Of a stretch of 64,000 bases of DNA, positions 33,208 to 41,301 are shown one piece after another. The stretch is taken from positions 1 through 64,000 of the forward strand of contig DASSMA010000010.1 of the NCBI GenBank assembly GCA_035689115.1, read 5' to 3'. Each line of letters begins with the position of its first letter. The first letter of the stretch is position 1. The notes beneath the pieces are model-generated. The model was not told where the DNA came from. It did no database searches and saw nothing but the letters and a program-made list of their open reading frames with translations. Source of the DNA: JAHFUS01 sp035689115 (lineage in GTDB: Bacteria; Actinomycetota; Acidimicrobiia; Acidimicrobiales; GCA-2861595). A program made the translations under genes and the position numbers.

Positions 33208-34205
33208 TTGGTCATCCCTTCGGTGGTGGTTGCGGTGGTCGGGTCGGTCGGCGCCGGGCCGGGTGGCGCGGTGGTCGTGGTAGCGGTGGCGACGCCAGCC
33301 GGCGGGCGGACGGCCGCCAGCGGCGGACCCGGGAGGAGCTCGGCGACCTCCCAGCGCTGCTCTCGCTGGCCGAGGCGAAGCGAGTAGTGCAGGAGCTGCT
33401 GGCGTCCACCGGCGTCGGTCCCCCGTACCTCAGCCAGGACCATGCGCGCGCCGCCGGCGAGCTCCTGGGTCGCCATCCGCACCACCTCCACCGCGGCGAA
33501 CGGGGCGGGCGTCACGGCCACCAGGTCGGCCCCGGGGGCGACGTAGCGGGCCAGCTCACCCTGGCCGGCCAGGAAGGCGGAGAAGAATCGGCCGAGGGCG
33601 TCGGCCACCGGGTCGTCCGACCGGGGCCGCTCGAGGGCGCCGACGTCGAGGCGTAGCGCCGACGGGGCGGGCGGCGCGGGGACCTCGGCCGGCAGGCTGG
33701 TGGCCGCCATGGGCTGGCCCGGCCCGGGCTGCACGACGGCGACGCGGTAGTAGCGCAGCGCGTCGCGGCGGAACTCGTCGCCGGCGGCGAGGAGGACCTC
33801 GGCGGCCACGACGACGGACCAGTACCGCTCCCCCACCGCCTCGACGGCCAGCGTGACGGTCCGGGCCGGGTAGCGCGACCCGGCGGGGACGTCGCGCAGC
33901 TCGACTCGCTCGGGGTAGTAGGCGCGCAGCTGCGCCTCGGTGCCCTGGCCGGCTCGGAGGTAGGCGGCCACGTACAGCTCGGCGAAGCCACTGGGGCCGG
34001 CCGTCGACGGTGCCGGCGCCGCCGTGGCGGCCGCCCGGGCCGGCGGCCGCAGCAAGGCGGAGCTCCCGCCGATCGCGCCGACGACCACCAGGGCCCACAG
34101 GGCACAGGTGGCCAGGCGGGTGAGGACAGCCGGTGCCGGACCGGGCCGGGCGAAGGGCACCACCTCCGGCTCCACCGGCGCCGTCGTCGCCGGGCCCCGC
34201 CTCAT
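33204..34205 (-). CDS. TcpC-like (VirB8-fold) conjugation protein
   Basis: 333 residues. A cytoplasmic Pro-rich start, one transmembrane helix (LATCALWALVVVGAIGGSSALL, about 31-53), then two NTF2-like extracytoplasmic domains. FAELYVAAYLRAGQG...LRAYYP begins the first, and ADALGRFFSAFLAGQGELARYVAPG the second. This is the TcpC architecture. The tail is Thr/Pro-rich. It bridges membrane and wall parts of the channel. ATG 34205 overlaps the preceding stop. Confidence 0.85.
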   Translation of the reverse strand: MRRGPATTAPVEPEVVPFARPGPAPAVLTRLATCALWALVVVGAIGGSSALLRPPARAAATAAPAPSTAGPSGFAELYVAAYLRAGQGTEAQLRAYYPERVELRDVPAGSRYPARTVTLAVEAVGERYWSVVVAAEVLLAAGDEFRRDALRYYRVAVVQPGPGQPMAATSLPAEVPAPPAPSALRLDVGALERPRSDDPVADALGRFFSAFLAGQGELARYVAPGADLVAVTPAPFAAVEVVRMATQELAGGARMVLAEVRGTDAGGRQQLLHYSLRLGQREQRWEVAELLPGPPLAAVRPPAGVATATTTTAPPGPAPTDPTTATTTEGMTK

Positions 34206-34555
34206 CGGCCTTCGTCGGTGCCGACCACGGCGGCCTCGGCCAGTGCCGCATCGCGCAAGCGCAGCACTAGGCGCTCGTGCGCACGGACCGCCGGCATTGC
34301 CGACTCGAGGAAGCGGGCCAGGTCGACGATGACCTCGCGCTCCAGCAGCCGCCCCGAGCCGATGATCCGGTCGACGATCTCCGACAATGCTCGCCAGGCG
34401 CGCTCCACCACCTCGCGCAGCTCGCCGTCACTCAGGTCCGCCTCGGTGCGCTCGGCGCCCGAACCGGACCGGGGCGGCGAGCCTTCGATCGGCTGGTCGG
34501 GCCAGCCGGGTGCCGGGAGGGGCGGCCGGGCACCCGGCTGGCAGTTGGGCTCCAC
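34202..34555 (-). CDS. Helical protein heading the T4SS operon, possibly leaderless
   Basis: 117 residues. The Pro-rich first 40 residues are followed by a helical domain (LREVVERAWRALSEIVDRIIGSGRLLEREVIVDLARFLESA). No known motif. GTG 34555 begins five bases after the CATTACAT block of regulatory copy B, so the mRNA may be leaderless; a longer frame would run through the promoter-like sequence. Its stop overlaps tcpC. It may be a regulator of transfer. Confidence 0.6.
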   Translation of the reverse strand: MEPNCQPGARPPLPAPGWPDQPIEGSPPRSGSGAERTEADLSDGELREVVERAWRALSEIVDRIIGSGRLLEREVIVDLARFLESAMPAVRAHERLVLRLRDAALAEAAVVGTDEGR

Positions 34556-34559
34556 ACCG

Positions 34560-34610
34560 ATGTAATGGGCGCGCCGCGGTGCCCAACGCGACAGCCGGGA
34601 AAGATTTTCT
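34560..34610 (-). promoter_or_regulatory. Three-copy regulatory sequence, copy B
   Basis: ATGTAATGGGCGCG from 34560, AACGCGACA from 34585 and GATTTTCT from 34603. It shares block order and 25-base spacing with copies A and C. It lies immediately before the first T4SS gene, with the start codon five bases downstream of the CATTACAT block. Confidence 0.72.
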
Positions 34611-34616
34611 TCTCGG

Positions 34617-35330
34617 TCAGGCGGCGTGCACCGCGGCGACCAGGCGCAGCTCGGCACGGCGCCGACGCTGGCGGAGGGTGGCAGCCGCCGGGCCGGGCGG
34701 GCACAGCGTCGCCACGCTGAGCTCGCCGGTGCGGGTGAGCGAGATGAGCTCGGCCTCGCCGGCGTCGAGGTGGCCGGCCGACACCGCCCATGCCAGCAGC
34801 TCGGCCAGCTCGTCGGCCGCCGCCGGCACCGCAGCCGGCTCGGCCAGCTCCAAGGCTTGCGCCTCGTCCTCCAGGCAGGTCGGTCGCTCGCGGTCGCTTC
34901 CCTGGCGCACCAGCCGCTTCTTCGTCCCGTTGAGCAGGGTGGCCGCCACGTAGCTGCGGGCCCGGCGCCCGGCGAAGGCCCGGATCCGGTCGTAGAGGTC
35001 GCTGACGATCTCGGCCGCCAGCTCATCCGCGCTCTCCGCCGACCAGCGGAAGCGCCCGATCAGGGCCTTACACCCGGGGAGGAGCAGCTGGAGCACGGTA
35101 CGGGCGGCGAGGTCGTCGTCGCTGGCCCGCATGGCGAGGGCTACCAGCACCCGGTCGCGCTCCCCCACCGGCGTCGACCGGCGGGCCACGTGCTCGACCA
35201 GCTCGGCGAGGGTGTGGAACCGGGCCAGGGCGTCGTCGCCTCGCCAGCGAACCAGGCTCTCGGCGGCGGCCGGCGAGCCCACCAGCACGCGCCACTCCCG
35301 CTCCAGCAGATCTATGACCGTCGCCTCCAC
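34617..35330 (-). CDS. Sigma-70-like factor/RNA polymerase-binding protein
   Basis: 237 residues. The region LQLLLPGCKALIGRFRWSAESADELAAEIVSDLYDRIRAFAGRRARSYVAATL resembles sigma region 2. The C-terminus (AGEAELISLTRTGELSVATLC...LRQRRRRAELRL) resembles region 4. GTG 35330 has GGAGGGG seven bases upstream. It directly precedes regulatory copy B and the T4SS operon, so it may direct their transcription; that link is inference. Confidence 0.7.
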   Translation of the reverse strand: MEATVIDLLEREWRVLVGSPAAAESLVRWRGDDALARFHTLAELVEHVARRSTPVGERDRVLVALAMRASDDDLAARTVLQLLLPGCKALIGRFRWSAESADELAAEIVSDLYDRIRAFAGRRARSYVAATLLNGTKKRLVRQGSDRERPTCLEDEAQALELAEPAAVPAAADELAELLAWAVSAGHLDAGEAELISLTRTGELSVATLCPPGPAAATLRQRRRRAELRLVAAVHAA

Positions 35331-35460
35331 TTGTCACCCCTCCAGCTGCCCGCAGTCGCTGCGGCTGGTAGGGACGATCGAGGTCGCTGCTCACGGCCCG
35401 GCTGTGCCCGCGCCTCACACGGGCCCCATCTCGGGGGGATTTTCGTCTCACATTCCTTGG

Positions 35461-35534
35461 CCGGCTCGGCCCAGAGCCGGTAGCCGCCGGCCTTGACGCG
35501 TGCGCGTCAACGTGCGCAGCAGACAGTGTCTGCT
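35461..35534. repeat. Cluster of three consecutive inverted repeats
   Basis: CCGGCTC/GAGCCGG (35461-35480), TTGACGCG-TG-CGCGTCAA (35493-35510) and AGCAGACA-G-TGTCTGCT (35518-35534). Arms are 7, 8 and 8 bases, all perfect. There is no T-run. Such clusters are typical of transfer origins, replication origins or multi-operator regions. Confidence 0.62.
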
Positions 35535-35569
35535 CGCACATCGACGCCAATGGGCGCGTGGTTCGGGCT

Positions 35570-36301
35570 TCAGTCGGCGTTGCGCCGGCGGGCGTACTCG
35601 GCCGACGCCTCGTCCTCCTCTGCGTCCGACAGCTGCCTCAGGGCGCGGGCCACCTCGACGTCGTCGTCACCCGCCCGGCGGGCGTAGACCTCGCCGCAGT
35701 AGTCGACCCGCACCACCACGGCGATCGCCCACCCGTACCGCCACGCCTCGAGTACCCCGAGCACCACGTTGTCGCCGGGCTCGGCGCCGAGCCCGGGCAC
35801 TGCACGCAGCGGACCCCGCACCTGCCAGCCCCGCTCATCGAGGTGTGCCGCCATGGCGGCACACGCCTCGGTCTCCCAACCGGGCAGCGCTCGGCCAGGA
35901 GCTGGCGTCGGCTGGCCGCCGAGGTAGCCCGTGGCCTGGGCCAGATCCTTGTTGTAGATGCTGGAGTGGTCCAGTTCCCTGTCAGCCTCTTGGGGCACCC
36001 AGGCGGCGTACAGCTCGGGGTCCTCGCCGTGGCCGGCGTCGAGCAGCTCCCGCCAGCCGTCCCGGTACTCGAAGAACTCCTCCAGGGCGGCGAGGTCCGG
36101 GAGCTCGGCGGCCGAGACCACCGCCTCGGCGCTGCGCAGCGTCCCCTCGTCGTCGTAGCGCTCGATGCGGCGTACGGTGAGCACCGTCCAGCCATCGGGC
36201 GCCCGGAATAGCGTCAGCTGCTGCTCGTCATCGCCGTAGTGACTGCGCAACTCGATCTGGGCGACCCGGCGCCCTGCGACCTTGATGACCTCACCGCCCA
36301 T
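35570..36301 (-). CDS. 243-residue protein, unknown function
   Basis: A soluble acidic protein beginning MGGEVIKVAGRRVAQIELRS with LRSAEAVVSAAELPDLAALEEFFEYRDGWRELLDAG in the middle and an acidic C-terminal helix (VEVARALRQLSDAEEDEASAEYARRR). No domain recognised; the composition is clearly protein-coding. It lies alone between hicAB and the inverted-repeat cluster. Confidence 0.65.
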   Translation of the reverse strand: MGGEVIKVAGRRVAQIELRSHYGDDEQQLTLFRAPDGWTVLTVRRIERYDDEGTLRSAEAVVSAAELPDLAALEEFFEYRDGWRELLDAGHGEDPELYAAWVPQEADRELDHSSIYNKDLAQATGYLGGQPTPAPGRALPGWETEACAAMAAHLDERGWQVRGPLRAVPGLGAEPGDNVVLGVLEAWRYGWAIAVVVRVDYCGEVYARRAGDDDVEVARALRQLSDAEEDEASAEYARRRNAD

Positions 36302-36379
36302 CGCCGGCCTCCCGACTCTTGGTGGTGACCGTACCGGCGGGGTGCGACAGATACGCGAGAGTCGCCGCCACCAACTCAG

Positions 36380-36595
36380 CTAAAGGGCGACGTCGACGAC
36401 AGCCGTGGTGCTCGATGGCGGCGGAACCGGCTCTCCGTGGGCCCGCAGCGACTCGACGTGCAGCCGGATCGCCTCGGCGATGTTGGCCCGCACCTCCTCG
36501 ACGGTGCCGCCGGTGCTGACGCAACCAGGGAGGTCCGGGACGTAGGCGGACAGGTTCCCCTCGGCCTGTTCGATCACGATGGCGTAGCGACTCAT
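36380..36595 (-). CDS. hicB: HicB-family antitoxin
   Basis: 71 residues with the degenerate RNase H-like HicB core: YAIVIEQAEGNLSAYVPDLPGCVSTGGTVEEVRANIAEAIRLHVESL. It should bind and block the HicA toxin. ATG 36595 overlaps the hicA stop (ATGA), the usual toxin-first order. No C-terminal DNA-binding domain is visible, so autoregulation may depend on another factor. Confidence 0.88.
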   Translation of the reverse strand: MSRYAIVIEQAEGNLSAYVPDLPGCVSTGGTVEEVRANIAEAIRLHVESLRAHGEPVPPPSSTTAVVDVAL

Positions 36596-36786
36596 CGGAC
36601 CCTTCCGAGTCCGGCTTGGCGCCGGATCGATGCCAGCGTACCGGGGGCGAGGTCATCGCCGAGATGGCCAGGAACCGTCACTGTTCCCGGACGAGCTGGA
36701 TGGCGATACTGACGGTGGCTGCCGCTTTGGCGATCGAGTTGCCAGCCAGCGCGCTCAAGGTCACGGATCATCTCGCGAACCTTCAT
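36592..36786 (-). CDS. hicA: HicA-family mRNA interferase toxin
   Basis: 64 residues with a dsRBD-like HicA fold: VREMIRDLERAGWQLDRQSGSHRQYRHP (catalytic His in SHRQYRHP), VTVPGHLGDDLAPGTLASIRRQAGL. It cleaves mRNA and is neutralised by HicB. ATG 36786 precedes the typical MKVREMI start. The pair probably stabilises the element by post-segregational killing. Confidence 0.9.
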   Translation of the reverse strand: MKVREMIRDLERAGWQLDRQSGSHRQYRHPARPGTVTVPGHLGDDLAPGTLASIRRQAGLGRVR

Positions 36787-36830
36787 ACGTCTCGTGCGCC
36801 TGGGTCGATGTACTGGTCGGCTGGTGCCAC

Positions 36831-37403
36831 CTACGCGTCATGTCGAGGTCGACGGGCGCCCGCCCGCTTCGCCGGCGCGGCTGGCGGCGCCGCCGCTCGG
36901 ACCAGCAGCTCGGTGACCATCTGCGAGCGCGACATGCCGAGCTCCTTGGCGTGGCGGTCCAGCACCTCGGCCTCGGCCCGGTCCATGTAGACGTTGCTCG
37001 GCACGCCGCTCACCTCGCGCCGGCGGGGCGGCGTGCGGGGCGGCAGCCCGGCCGCCCGGCGACGTTCCGCGTCGCTGGCATGGGGCGTGAGGGCCTCGCG
37101 GTGGGTGACGAAAGCGTCGAGGATCACCTCGCGCTTGGGCCACCCGAGCTCGGCGGCACGCTGGCGCAGCCACTGGTGCGTCTCGGCCGGGAGGTGCACC
37201 ACGAACTGCACCTTGGCGCCCGTCGGCTCGGCCGCCTCGGCCTCCTGCTTCGCCCGGCGACGGGCAGGGGCCTTCGCCGGCCTCGGCCCGCCCGGCGCTG
37301 GCGCCTGTACTGCCTCGGGCTTCGCCACCAGGGGGGGCGGCGGAACCGCCGGCCGCCGGGAGAAGTCGCTCAGGTCCACGGCCTTCGGTGTGTAGTCCGT
37401 CAT
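36831..37403 (-). CDS. Ribbon-helix-helix partner of ParA
   Basis: 190 residues. A Pro/Lys-rich N-terminus precedes KVQFVVHLPAETHQWLRQRAAELGWPKREVILDAFVTH (one RHH-like unit) and SNVYMDRAEAEVLDRHAKELGMSRSQMVTELLVRA (a second). ATG 37403 overlaps the parA stop, so it takes the place of the small DNA-binding ParB/ParG-like partner. It is paralogous to the protein at 57377-57724. It likely binds the repeats upstream of parA. Confidence 0.8.
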   Translation of the reverse strand: MTDYTPKAVDLSDFSRRPAVPPPPLVAKPEAVQAPAPGGPRPAKAPARRRAKQEAEAAEPTGAKVQFVVHLPAETHQWLRQRAAELGWPKREVILDAFVTHREALTPHASDAERRRAAGLPPRTPPRRREVSGVPSNVYMDRAEAEVLDRHAKELGMSRSQMVTELLVRAAAPPAAPAKRAGARRPRHDA

Positions 37404-38308
37404 CGCTGAGCTCCGGCCTCGGCCGAGACGGTGCCGAGGATCTCCTCGGTGAGGCGGGTGTAGTCCTCGGCCAGCCCGGGCGCGTTGGCGCCGAAGCGCA
37501 CGGCGCCGGGCTCCCAGGGCCTCGGACTGCCCTCGCCCCGCAGCGCCCGGTCCCGGGCCGCCTCGTACTCGTAGGCCAGCTGGCCGGCGTTGCGCATGTC
37601 GCCTGAGGCCCGCGGCGCCGAGCGCACGAAGGCCTCGAACACCGGCGCCGTCTCCCCCAGGCTCGCCGACAGCGAGGCCCGCACGTCGGAGACCATGCGG
37701 CGGTGAGCGGCCCCGAAGTCGAACAGGACCACGCCGAGCACCTCGAGGTTGGGGTTCACGGTCTCGCGCATCTCGGCGAAGCGCCGGGCCACCCGCACCA
37801 GGCCCTGGATGGAGCCGGCGTCGCGGCGGGTGGGGATGACCAGCCAGCGCACCACCGCCAGGGCGGCGTCGAGCAGGACGCCCCCCGCCGGCGGGGTGTC
37901 GATGACCACCAGGTGGTACTCCTCGGCCACGCCCGCCAGCACCTGGCCCAGCACGAGCAACTCGGCCTGGGCGGCCTCGTTTCCGGCCGCCTTGTTCCGC
38001 CGGGCCTGGAGCAGCGCGGCCAGGTCCTCGGTGAACTCGCCGCCCGGCACGACGTCGAGCCCCGGCCGGACGTCCCGCAGCGGCTCGAGGGCGAGCCGCC
38101 CGCGCTTGAGGACCGCATCGTGCAGCGCCTCCCCTCCGTCCGATCTGGCCCGATACCCGAGGTCGTCGCCGACGTTGCCCTGGGGGTCGAGGTCGACGAG
38201 CAACACCCGCCACCCGCCCAGCGCGGCGGCGCCGGCCACGTTGGCCGCCACGCTCGTCTTGCCGACACCGCCCTTGCCGCTGGCCACGGCGATCGCCTGT
38301 TGCAACAT
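37400..38308 (-). CDS. parA: ParA-type partition ATPase
   Basis: 302 residues. Deviant Walker A SGKGGVGKTSVAANVA (residues 10-25), LLVDLDPQGNVGDDL (Walker A') and LVVIDTPPAGGVLLDAALAV (Walker B). ATG 38308 is chosen for AAGGGGGCAG seven bases upstream. It is followed by the overlapping RHH partner. It should form nucleoid-bound gradients that segregate the element. The AT-rich upstream repeats (38350-38416) are the likely centromere/operator. Confidence 0.92.
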   Translation of the reverse strand: MLQQAIAVASGKGGVGKTSVAANVAGAAALGGWRVLLVDLDPQGNVGDDLGYRARSDGGEALHDAVLKRGRLALEPLRDVRPGLDVVPGGEFTEDLAALLQARRNKAAGNEAAQAELLVLGQVLAGVAEEYHLVVIDTPPAGGVLLDAALAVVRWLVIPTRRDAGSIQGLVRVARRFAEMRETVNPNLEVLGVVLFDFGAAHRRMVSDVRASLSASLGETAPVFEAFVRSAPRASGDMRNAGQLAYEYEAARDRALRGEGSPRPWEPGAVRFGANAPGLAEDYTRLTEEILGTVSAEAGAQR

Positions 38309-38349
38309 GACTGCCCCCTTCGTGTTCGCCGTGACCGGAGCCCGGGTCA

Positions 38350-38416
38350 TACACTGCCACTGATCTAAGTGTACCATGGCGGCGCTAGAGCTAGCTTATA
38401 GCACGCTTATTACACT
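38350..38416. promoter_or_regulatory. parA upstream repeats, candidate operator/centromere
   Basis: TACACT (38350-38355), AGTGTA (38368-38373, inverted) and TACACT (38411-38416), with a GCTAG-AG-CTAGC palindrome (38384-38395) and GCTTAT repeated 11 bases apart (38394, 38405). This is the most AT-rich patch nearby. From 38417 to 38565 nothing further is seen. Confidence 0.6.
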
Positions 38417-38565
38417 ACAGGGGCGCCCACCCCGCATCACCATAGGCTTCCCGCAGCCCACCGGTGGCGGACCCGGCGTCGCCTCGGGAGCGCCGTAGCG
38501 GGCCTCGCCGGTTCAGAGCCGAGAGCAGCTCGCCCGGGCCCGGCAGCGGCCTTCCAACGCTCGTC

Positions 38566-39576
38566 TTATGCCGCCGCCGGCACGGGTGATGTCACGACCG
38601 CCATTGCCGCCTCCACCCGCTCCCGCAACAACCCGGGCTGCGTGAGAGCACACCGCACCCGCTCCACGGCGCGCATGGCCGTGGTGTGGTCGCGGCCACC
38701 GAGCGCCGCGCCGATGGCAGGGTAGGAGAGCTGGCCGACGTCGCGCAGCACGTACATGGCCACGTGACGGGCATGCACGACCTGGCGCGCTCTGCTCGGG
38801 CCGCACAGCTGCTCGGGCCCCACCCCGCACGCCCGAGCCACCTGGCGGAGCAGGGCCTCCACGTCGGCCTGCCCCGCTTGCGGCGTGAAGTCGGAGGAGC
38901 GCACGTCCTCGCCGTCACAGACCGCCCCAGCAAGGAGCCGCTCCACTCCCCGGCGCAGCGCCGGCCGCTCCGCCATGCGGGCCCGCACCTGCGCAACGGC
39001 GTGCATGGCCGTGGTGTGGTCGCGGCCACCGAGCGCCGCGCCGATGGCAGGGTAGGAGAGGCCCAGCTCTCGCAGCACGTACATCGACACCTGGCGGGCA
39101 TCGACAACGCGACGGGTCCGCCTCGGCCCGAGCAGCTCTTCGGGGGCGATCCCGAAAGCGGCTGCTACCGCGGCAATCGCTTCGTCGGCCTCCTTCGCGG
39201 GCCCGGAGGTGGGTTGCGGCGCAGTGGGGGAGGGGGTTGAGAAGGGATCCCCAGCCGGGTGCCACTCCCCGCCGACGGCCGGGAAGGCGTCGCTGAGGCC
39301 GTGGCGCAACTGCCAGGCCGCCACGGCGGCGTCATGCGCGGCCTCGATGACCGCAGCGGGCAGACGCCGGGCCAGAGTCGCCCGTTGGCCCGGCGCCATC
39401 CCCCCGGCCATCCCGTAGCGGTAGGTGGGGTCCTCGTCGCGCAGACACGCCCAGAGGCACAGCTCCCTCACCGGACAGCCGGCACACAGCGAGCGGGCCT
39501 CCGCCTGCCGGCGTTCGTCGAACATGGTGGCCGTCCGGTTCCGGCAGGCGGCCATCGTTCTCCACGCTTCGGTCAT
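38566..39576 (-). CDS. WhiB-domain fused to two DnaA domain-IV DNA-binding domains
   Basis: 336 residues. Residues 5-80 are a WhiB domain: Cys 11, 31, 34 and 40 (C-x19-C-x2-C-x5-C) and YGMAGGM as the turn. Two copies of the DnaA C-terminal DnaA-box-binding domain follow, each with ARQVSMYVLRE/ARHVAMYVLRD, LSYPAIGAALGGRDHTTAM (about 175-195 and 285-305). There is no AAA+ ATPase domain. ATG 39576 has GGAGG nine bases upstream; TTG 39585 overlapping the rep stop is an alternative. It probably binds DnaA-box-like sites at the element's origin with Fe-S-dependent control. The two repeats share 58 identical bases. Confidence 0.88.
   Translation of the reverse strand: MTEAWRTMAACRNRTATMFDERRQAEARSLCAGCPVRELCLWACLRDEDPTYRYGMAGGMAPGQRATLARRLPAAVIEAAHDAAVAAWQLRHGLSDAFPAVGGEWHPAGDPFSTPSPTAPQPTSGPAKEADEAIAAVAAAFGIAPEELLGPRRTRRVVDARQVSMYVLRELGLSYPAIGAALGGRDHTTAMHAVAQVRARMAERPALRRGVERLLAGAVCDGEDVRSSDFTPQAGQADVEALLRQVARACGVGPEQLCGPSRARQVVHARHVAMYVLRDVGQLSYPAIGAALGGRDHTTAMRAVERVRCALTQPGLLRERVEAAMAVVTSPVPAAA
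38673..38730. repeat. 58-bp perfect direct repeat, copy 1 (within WhiB-DnaA gene)
   Basis: Identical to 39003-39060. It encodes the LSYPAIGAALGGRDHTTAM signature of the second DnaA domain IV. Flanking sequence diverges, suggesting gene conversion or strong constraint on the motif. Confidence 0.9.
39003..39060. repeat. 58-bp perfect direct repeat, copy 2 (within WhiB-DnaA gene)
   Basis: Identical to 38673-38730, 330 bases away. It encodes the signature of the first DnaA domain IV. Confidence 0.9.
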
Positions 39577-39581
39577 GCTCG

Positions 39582-41015
39582 TCAACCTCCGTTTGCGGCG
39601 AGCGAGAAGGCCAAGCGCTGCGGCCCGCTCGAGGACGTAGGGCGGCGCCGGGCTGTGCGGCCGATGCCAACGACGGGGCTGGAGTGCGTCCCGGCGCCCG
39701 CGGCCTGAGCTGCGTGGAAGGCCCCCAGTGCCGTCTCCAGAGCCTCCTCGTCGCCGGCGAACTCGGCAGCCACGTCATCGGCGGTCGCGCCGGCGCTGGC
39801 CCATGCCCGCCCGAGGTTGCCTGCTCCCCTGAGCGCGTCCGATCGGCGGCGGGTGGCCTGTTGTGCCGCCAGCTCGGCGACGGCGGCACCGGTGGCGCTC
39901 GCCCCGGCCAGCTCCACCAGGCGCCGCTCGGCGCGGCTGTTGGCCAGGGCCATGGGACTCGCCACGCCCTTGGGCCAGTCTCGGGACACGGTGGCCACGG
40001 CGTCGGCCTGTCCGACCGCTGCGACGAGGCGTTCTAGCCGGCGCCGAAGGGCCTGGCGTCCGGGTGCCTGGGCGGGGTCGGCGAGGAGCTCGTGGTGGGT
40101 TGCTTCGGGCAGGGCTAGGGCGAGGGCGGCAAGGTTGCTGTCGCGCGCCTCGTTGCCGAGACTCGGACCCTGGCCCTGAGCCAGGTCGGCAATCGGGGCG
40201 TGCGTGTTCTCGGGAGTCTTAGGTTCGAGGTCTTGGTCTTTCCCGTCTAGGAGAGAGGAGGGCCGCGCGTTTTGGACGCGGGGGGCGCGCGATTCCGGCA
40301 CGGCCGGCGCGCGATCCGAGCGCGGCGTGCAGGGGTCGGCGGGAGGGGCAGCGAGGCGCACGAGATCGCCGTAGGCGGGCAGTTCCAGCCGCTCGGGATG
40401 GCGACGGAGGAGACCCGCCGCGGCCAACTCGTCGAGGGCGTTGGTGAGCCGGAGACGGCCGAGCCCGTAGCGGGTGGTGAGCTGGCGGAGCGAGCCGGTG
40501 AGGACATGGGTCCTGTGGTCGACGTCGACAACCAAGCGCCGCAGCAGTGCGCCGGCAGTGGCACTGAGGTCGTGGCGCGCCCGGGCGCCAGCCAGCGCGC
40601 CGGGGAGGACCTGGACGTAGCCGACCCGGCGATCACCTCGCCCTCCACGCACCAGCCGCGGGTACACGAGGACCTCTATGCGGCCAGGCTCGGATCCCCA
40701 ACTGGGCTCCCAGTCGATGGCGTGGGCGGATACGAGGCGGCCGAGGCGGGCGGCCAGTGTGCGGCGACCGGACGGCCCGAGGCCCAGATCCCGGGCGAGC
40801 CCGCTGAGGGTGCAGTCGTGGACGACACCGCTGCCGTGCTCAGCGGTGTCGAGCAGGTGCTCGAGCAGCGCCCGTTCATCGAAGTCCAGCCCGTGCTCGG
40901 CACAGAACGCACTCACCGCCCCCGGGAGCACCTGGACGAAGGTCCCGGGCGGGCGCAGCGAACGCGTCGAGGCCTCGTCGTCTGCCGGGAGGAGCTGTAG
41001 CGCGACGGCGGTCAT
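39582..41015 (-). CDS. Putative plasmid replication initiator with duplicated winged-helix units
   Basis: 477 residues. Two similar units begin FVQVLPGAVSAFCAEHGL (about 30) and YVQVLPGALAGARARHDL (about 136). Each is followed by an HTH-like region (LSGLARDLGLGPSGRRTLAARLGRLV; LTTRYGLGRLRLTNALDELAAAGLL). That is the duplicated winged-helix plan of plasmid Rep proteins. A linker and a helical C-terminus follow (DNLAALALALPEATHHELL-type helices). ATG 41015 overlaps the 41-residue ORF stop. Four iteron-like repeats lie 400-520 bases upstream. Initiator function is inferred from architecture and position. Confidence 0.65.
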   Translation of the reverse strand: MTAVALQLLPADDEASTRSLRPPGTFVQVLPGAVSAFCAEHGLDFDERALLEHLLDTAEHGSGVVHDCTLSGLARDLGLGPSGRRTLAARLGRLVSAHAIDWEPSWGSEPGRIEVLVYPRLVRGGRGDRRVGYVQVLPGALAGARARHDLSATAGALLRRLVVDVDHRTHVLTGSLRQLTTRYGLGRLRLTNALDELAAAGLLRRHPERLELPAYGDLVRLAAPPADPCTPRSDRAPAVPESRAPRVQNARPSSLLDGKDQDLEPKTPENTHAPIADLAQGQGPSLGNEARDSNLAALALALPEATHHELLADPAQAPGRQALRRRLERLVAAVGQADAVATVSRDWPKGVASPMALANSRAERRLVELAGASATGAAVAELAAQQATRRRSDALRGAGNLGRAWASAGATADDVAAEFAGDEEALETALGAFHAAQAAGAGTHSSPVVGIGRTARRRPTSSSGPQRLAFSLAANGG

Positions 41016-41137
41016 CGGCGGAGGCTCACGGGTGGAACCACATCCCACGCCCATGCCAGGGCGATGGTGAGGGCGCCGGCCGGAGGTCCTCGTCGCCGAC
41101 GGGGCTCCTCGGCGCCGTGGAGCGCGACGGCGCTCAC
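41012..41137 (-). CDS. 41-residue ORF coupled to the initiator gene
   Basis: GTG 41137 overlaps the stop of the preceding 55-residue gene (GTGA), and its TGA overlaps the initiator ATG (ATGA). The peptide is VSAVALHGAEEPRRRRGPP followed by a hydrophobic stretch AGALTIALAWAWDVV. Two four-base overlaps argue that it is translated; it may couple or limit initiator synthesis. Confidence 0.5.
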   Translation of the reverse strand: MSAVALHGAEEPRRRRGPPAGALTIALAWAWDVVPPVSLRR

Positions 41138-41301
41138 TGCGAGGCGGCCGGGTGGAGGTCGTGGTCGGCGAGCGCCGCCAGCTGGTCGGGGAGGCGCTCG
41201 CCCGTGACGAGCCAGCGTTCGGCGTGGGCGGCCAGCCATGCGACGCGACGGTCGACCTCGGCGTCGAGCAGCCGAGACAGCACCGCGGTCCGGTCATCCA
41301 T
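41134..41301 (-). CDS. 55-residue helical protein at head of replication operon
   Basis: A small helical protein (MDDRTAVLSRLLDAEVDRRVAWL, then ERLPDQLAALADHDL). ATG 41301 has a near-perfect AGGAGGTG seven bases upstream, so translation should be strong. Its stop overlaps the 41-residue ORF. It may be a copy-number or initiator-accessory factor; no motif recognised. Confidence 0.68.
   Translation of the reverse strand: MDDRTAVLSRLLDAEVDRRVAWLAAHAERWLVTGERLPDQLAALADHDLHPAASQ

Noticed and set aside
36784..36792. CATACGTCT near hicA as a third copy of a promoter seen at 12954 and 7339
   Set aside because: At 36784 the CAT is the hicA start codon itself, so the shared letters are probably chance.
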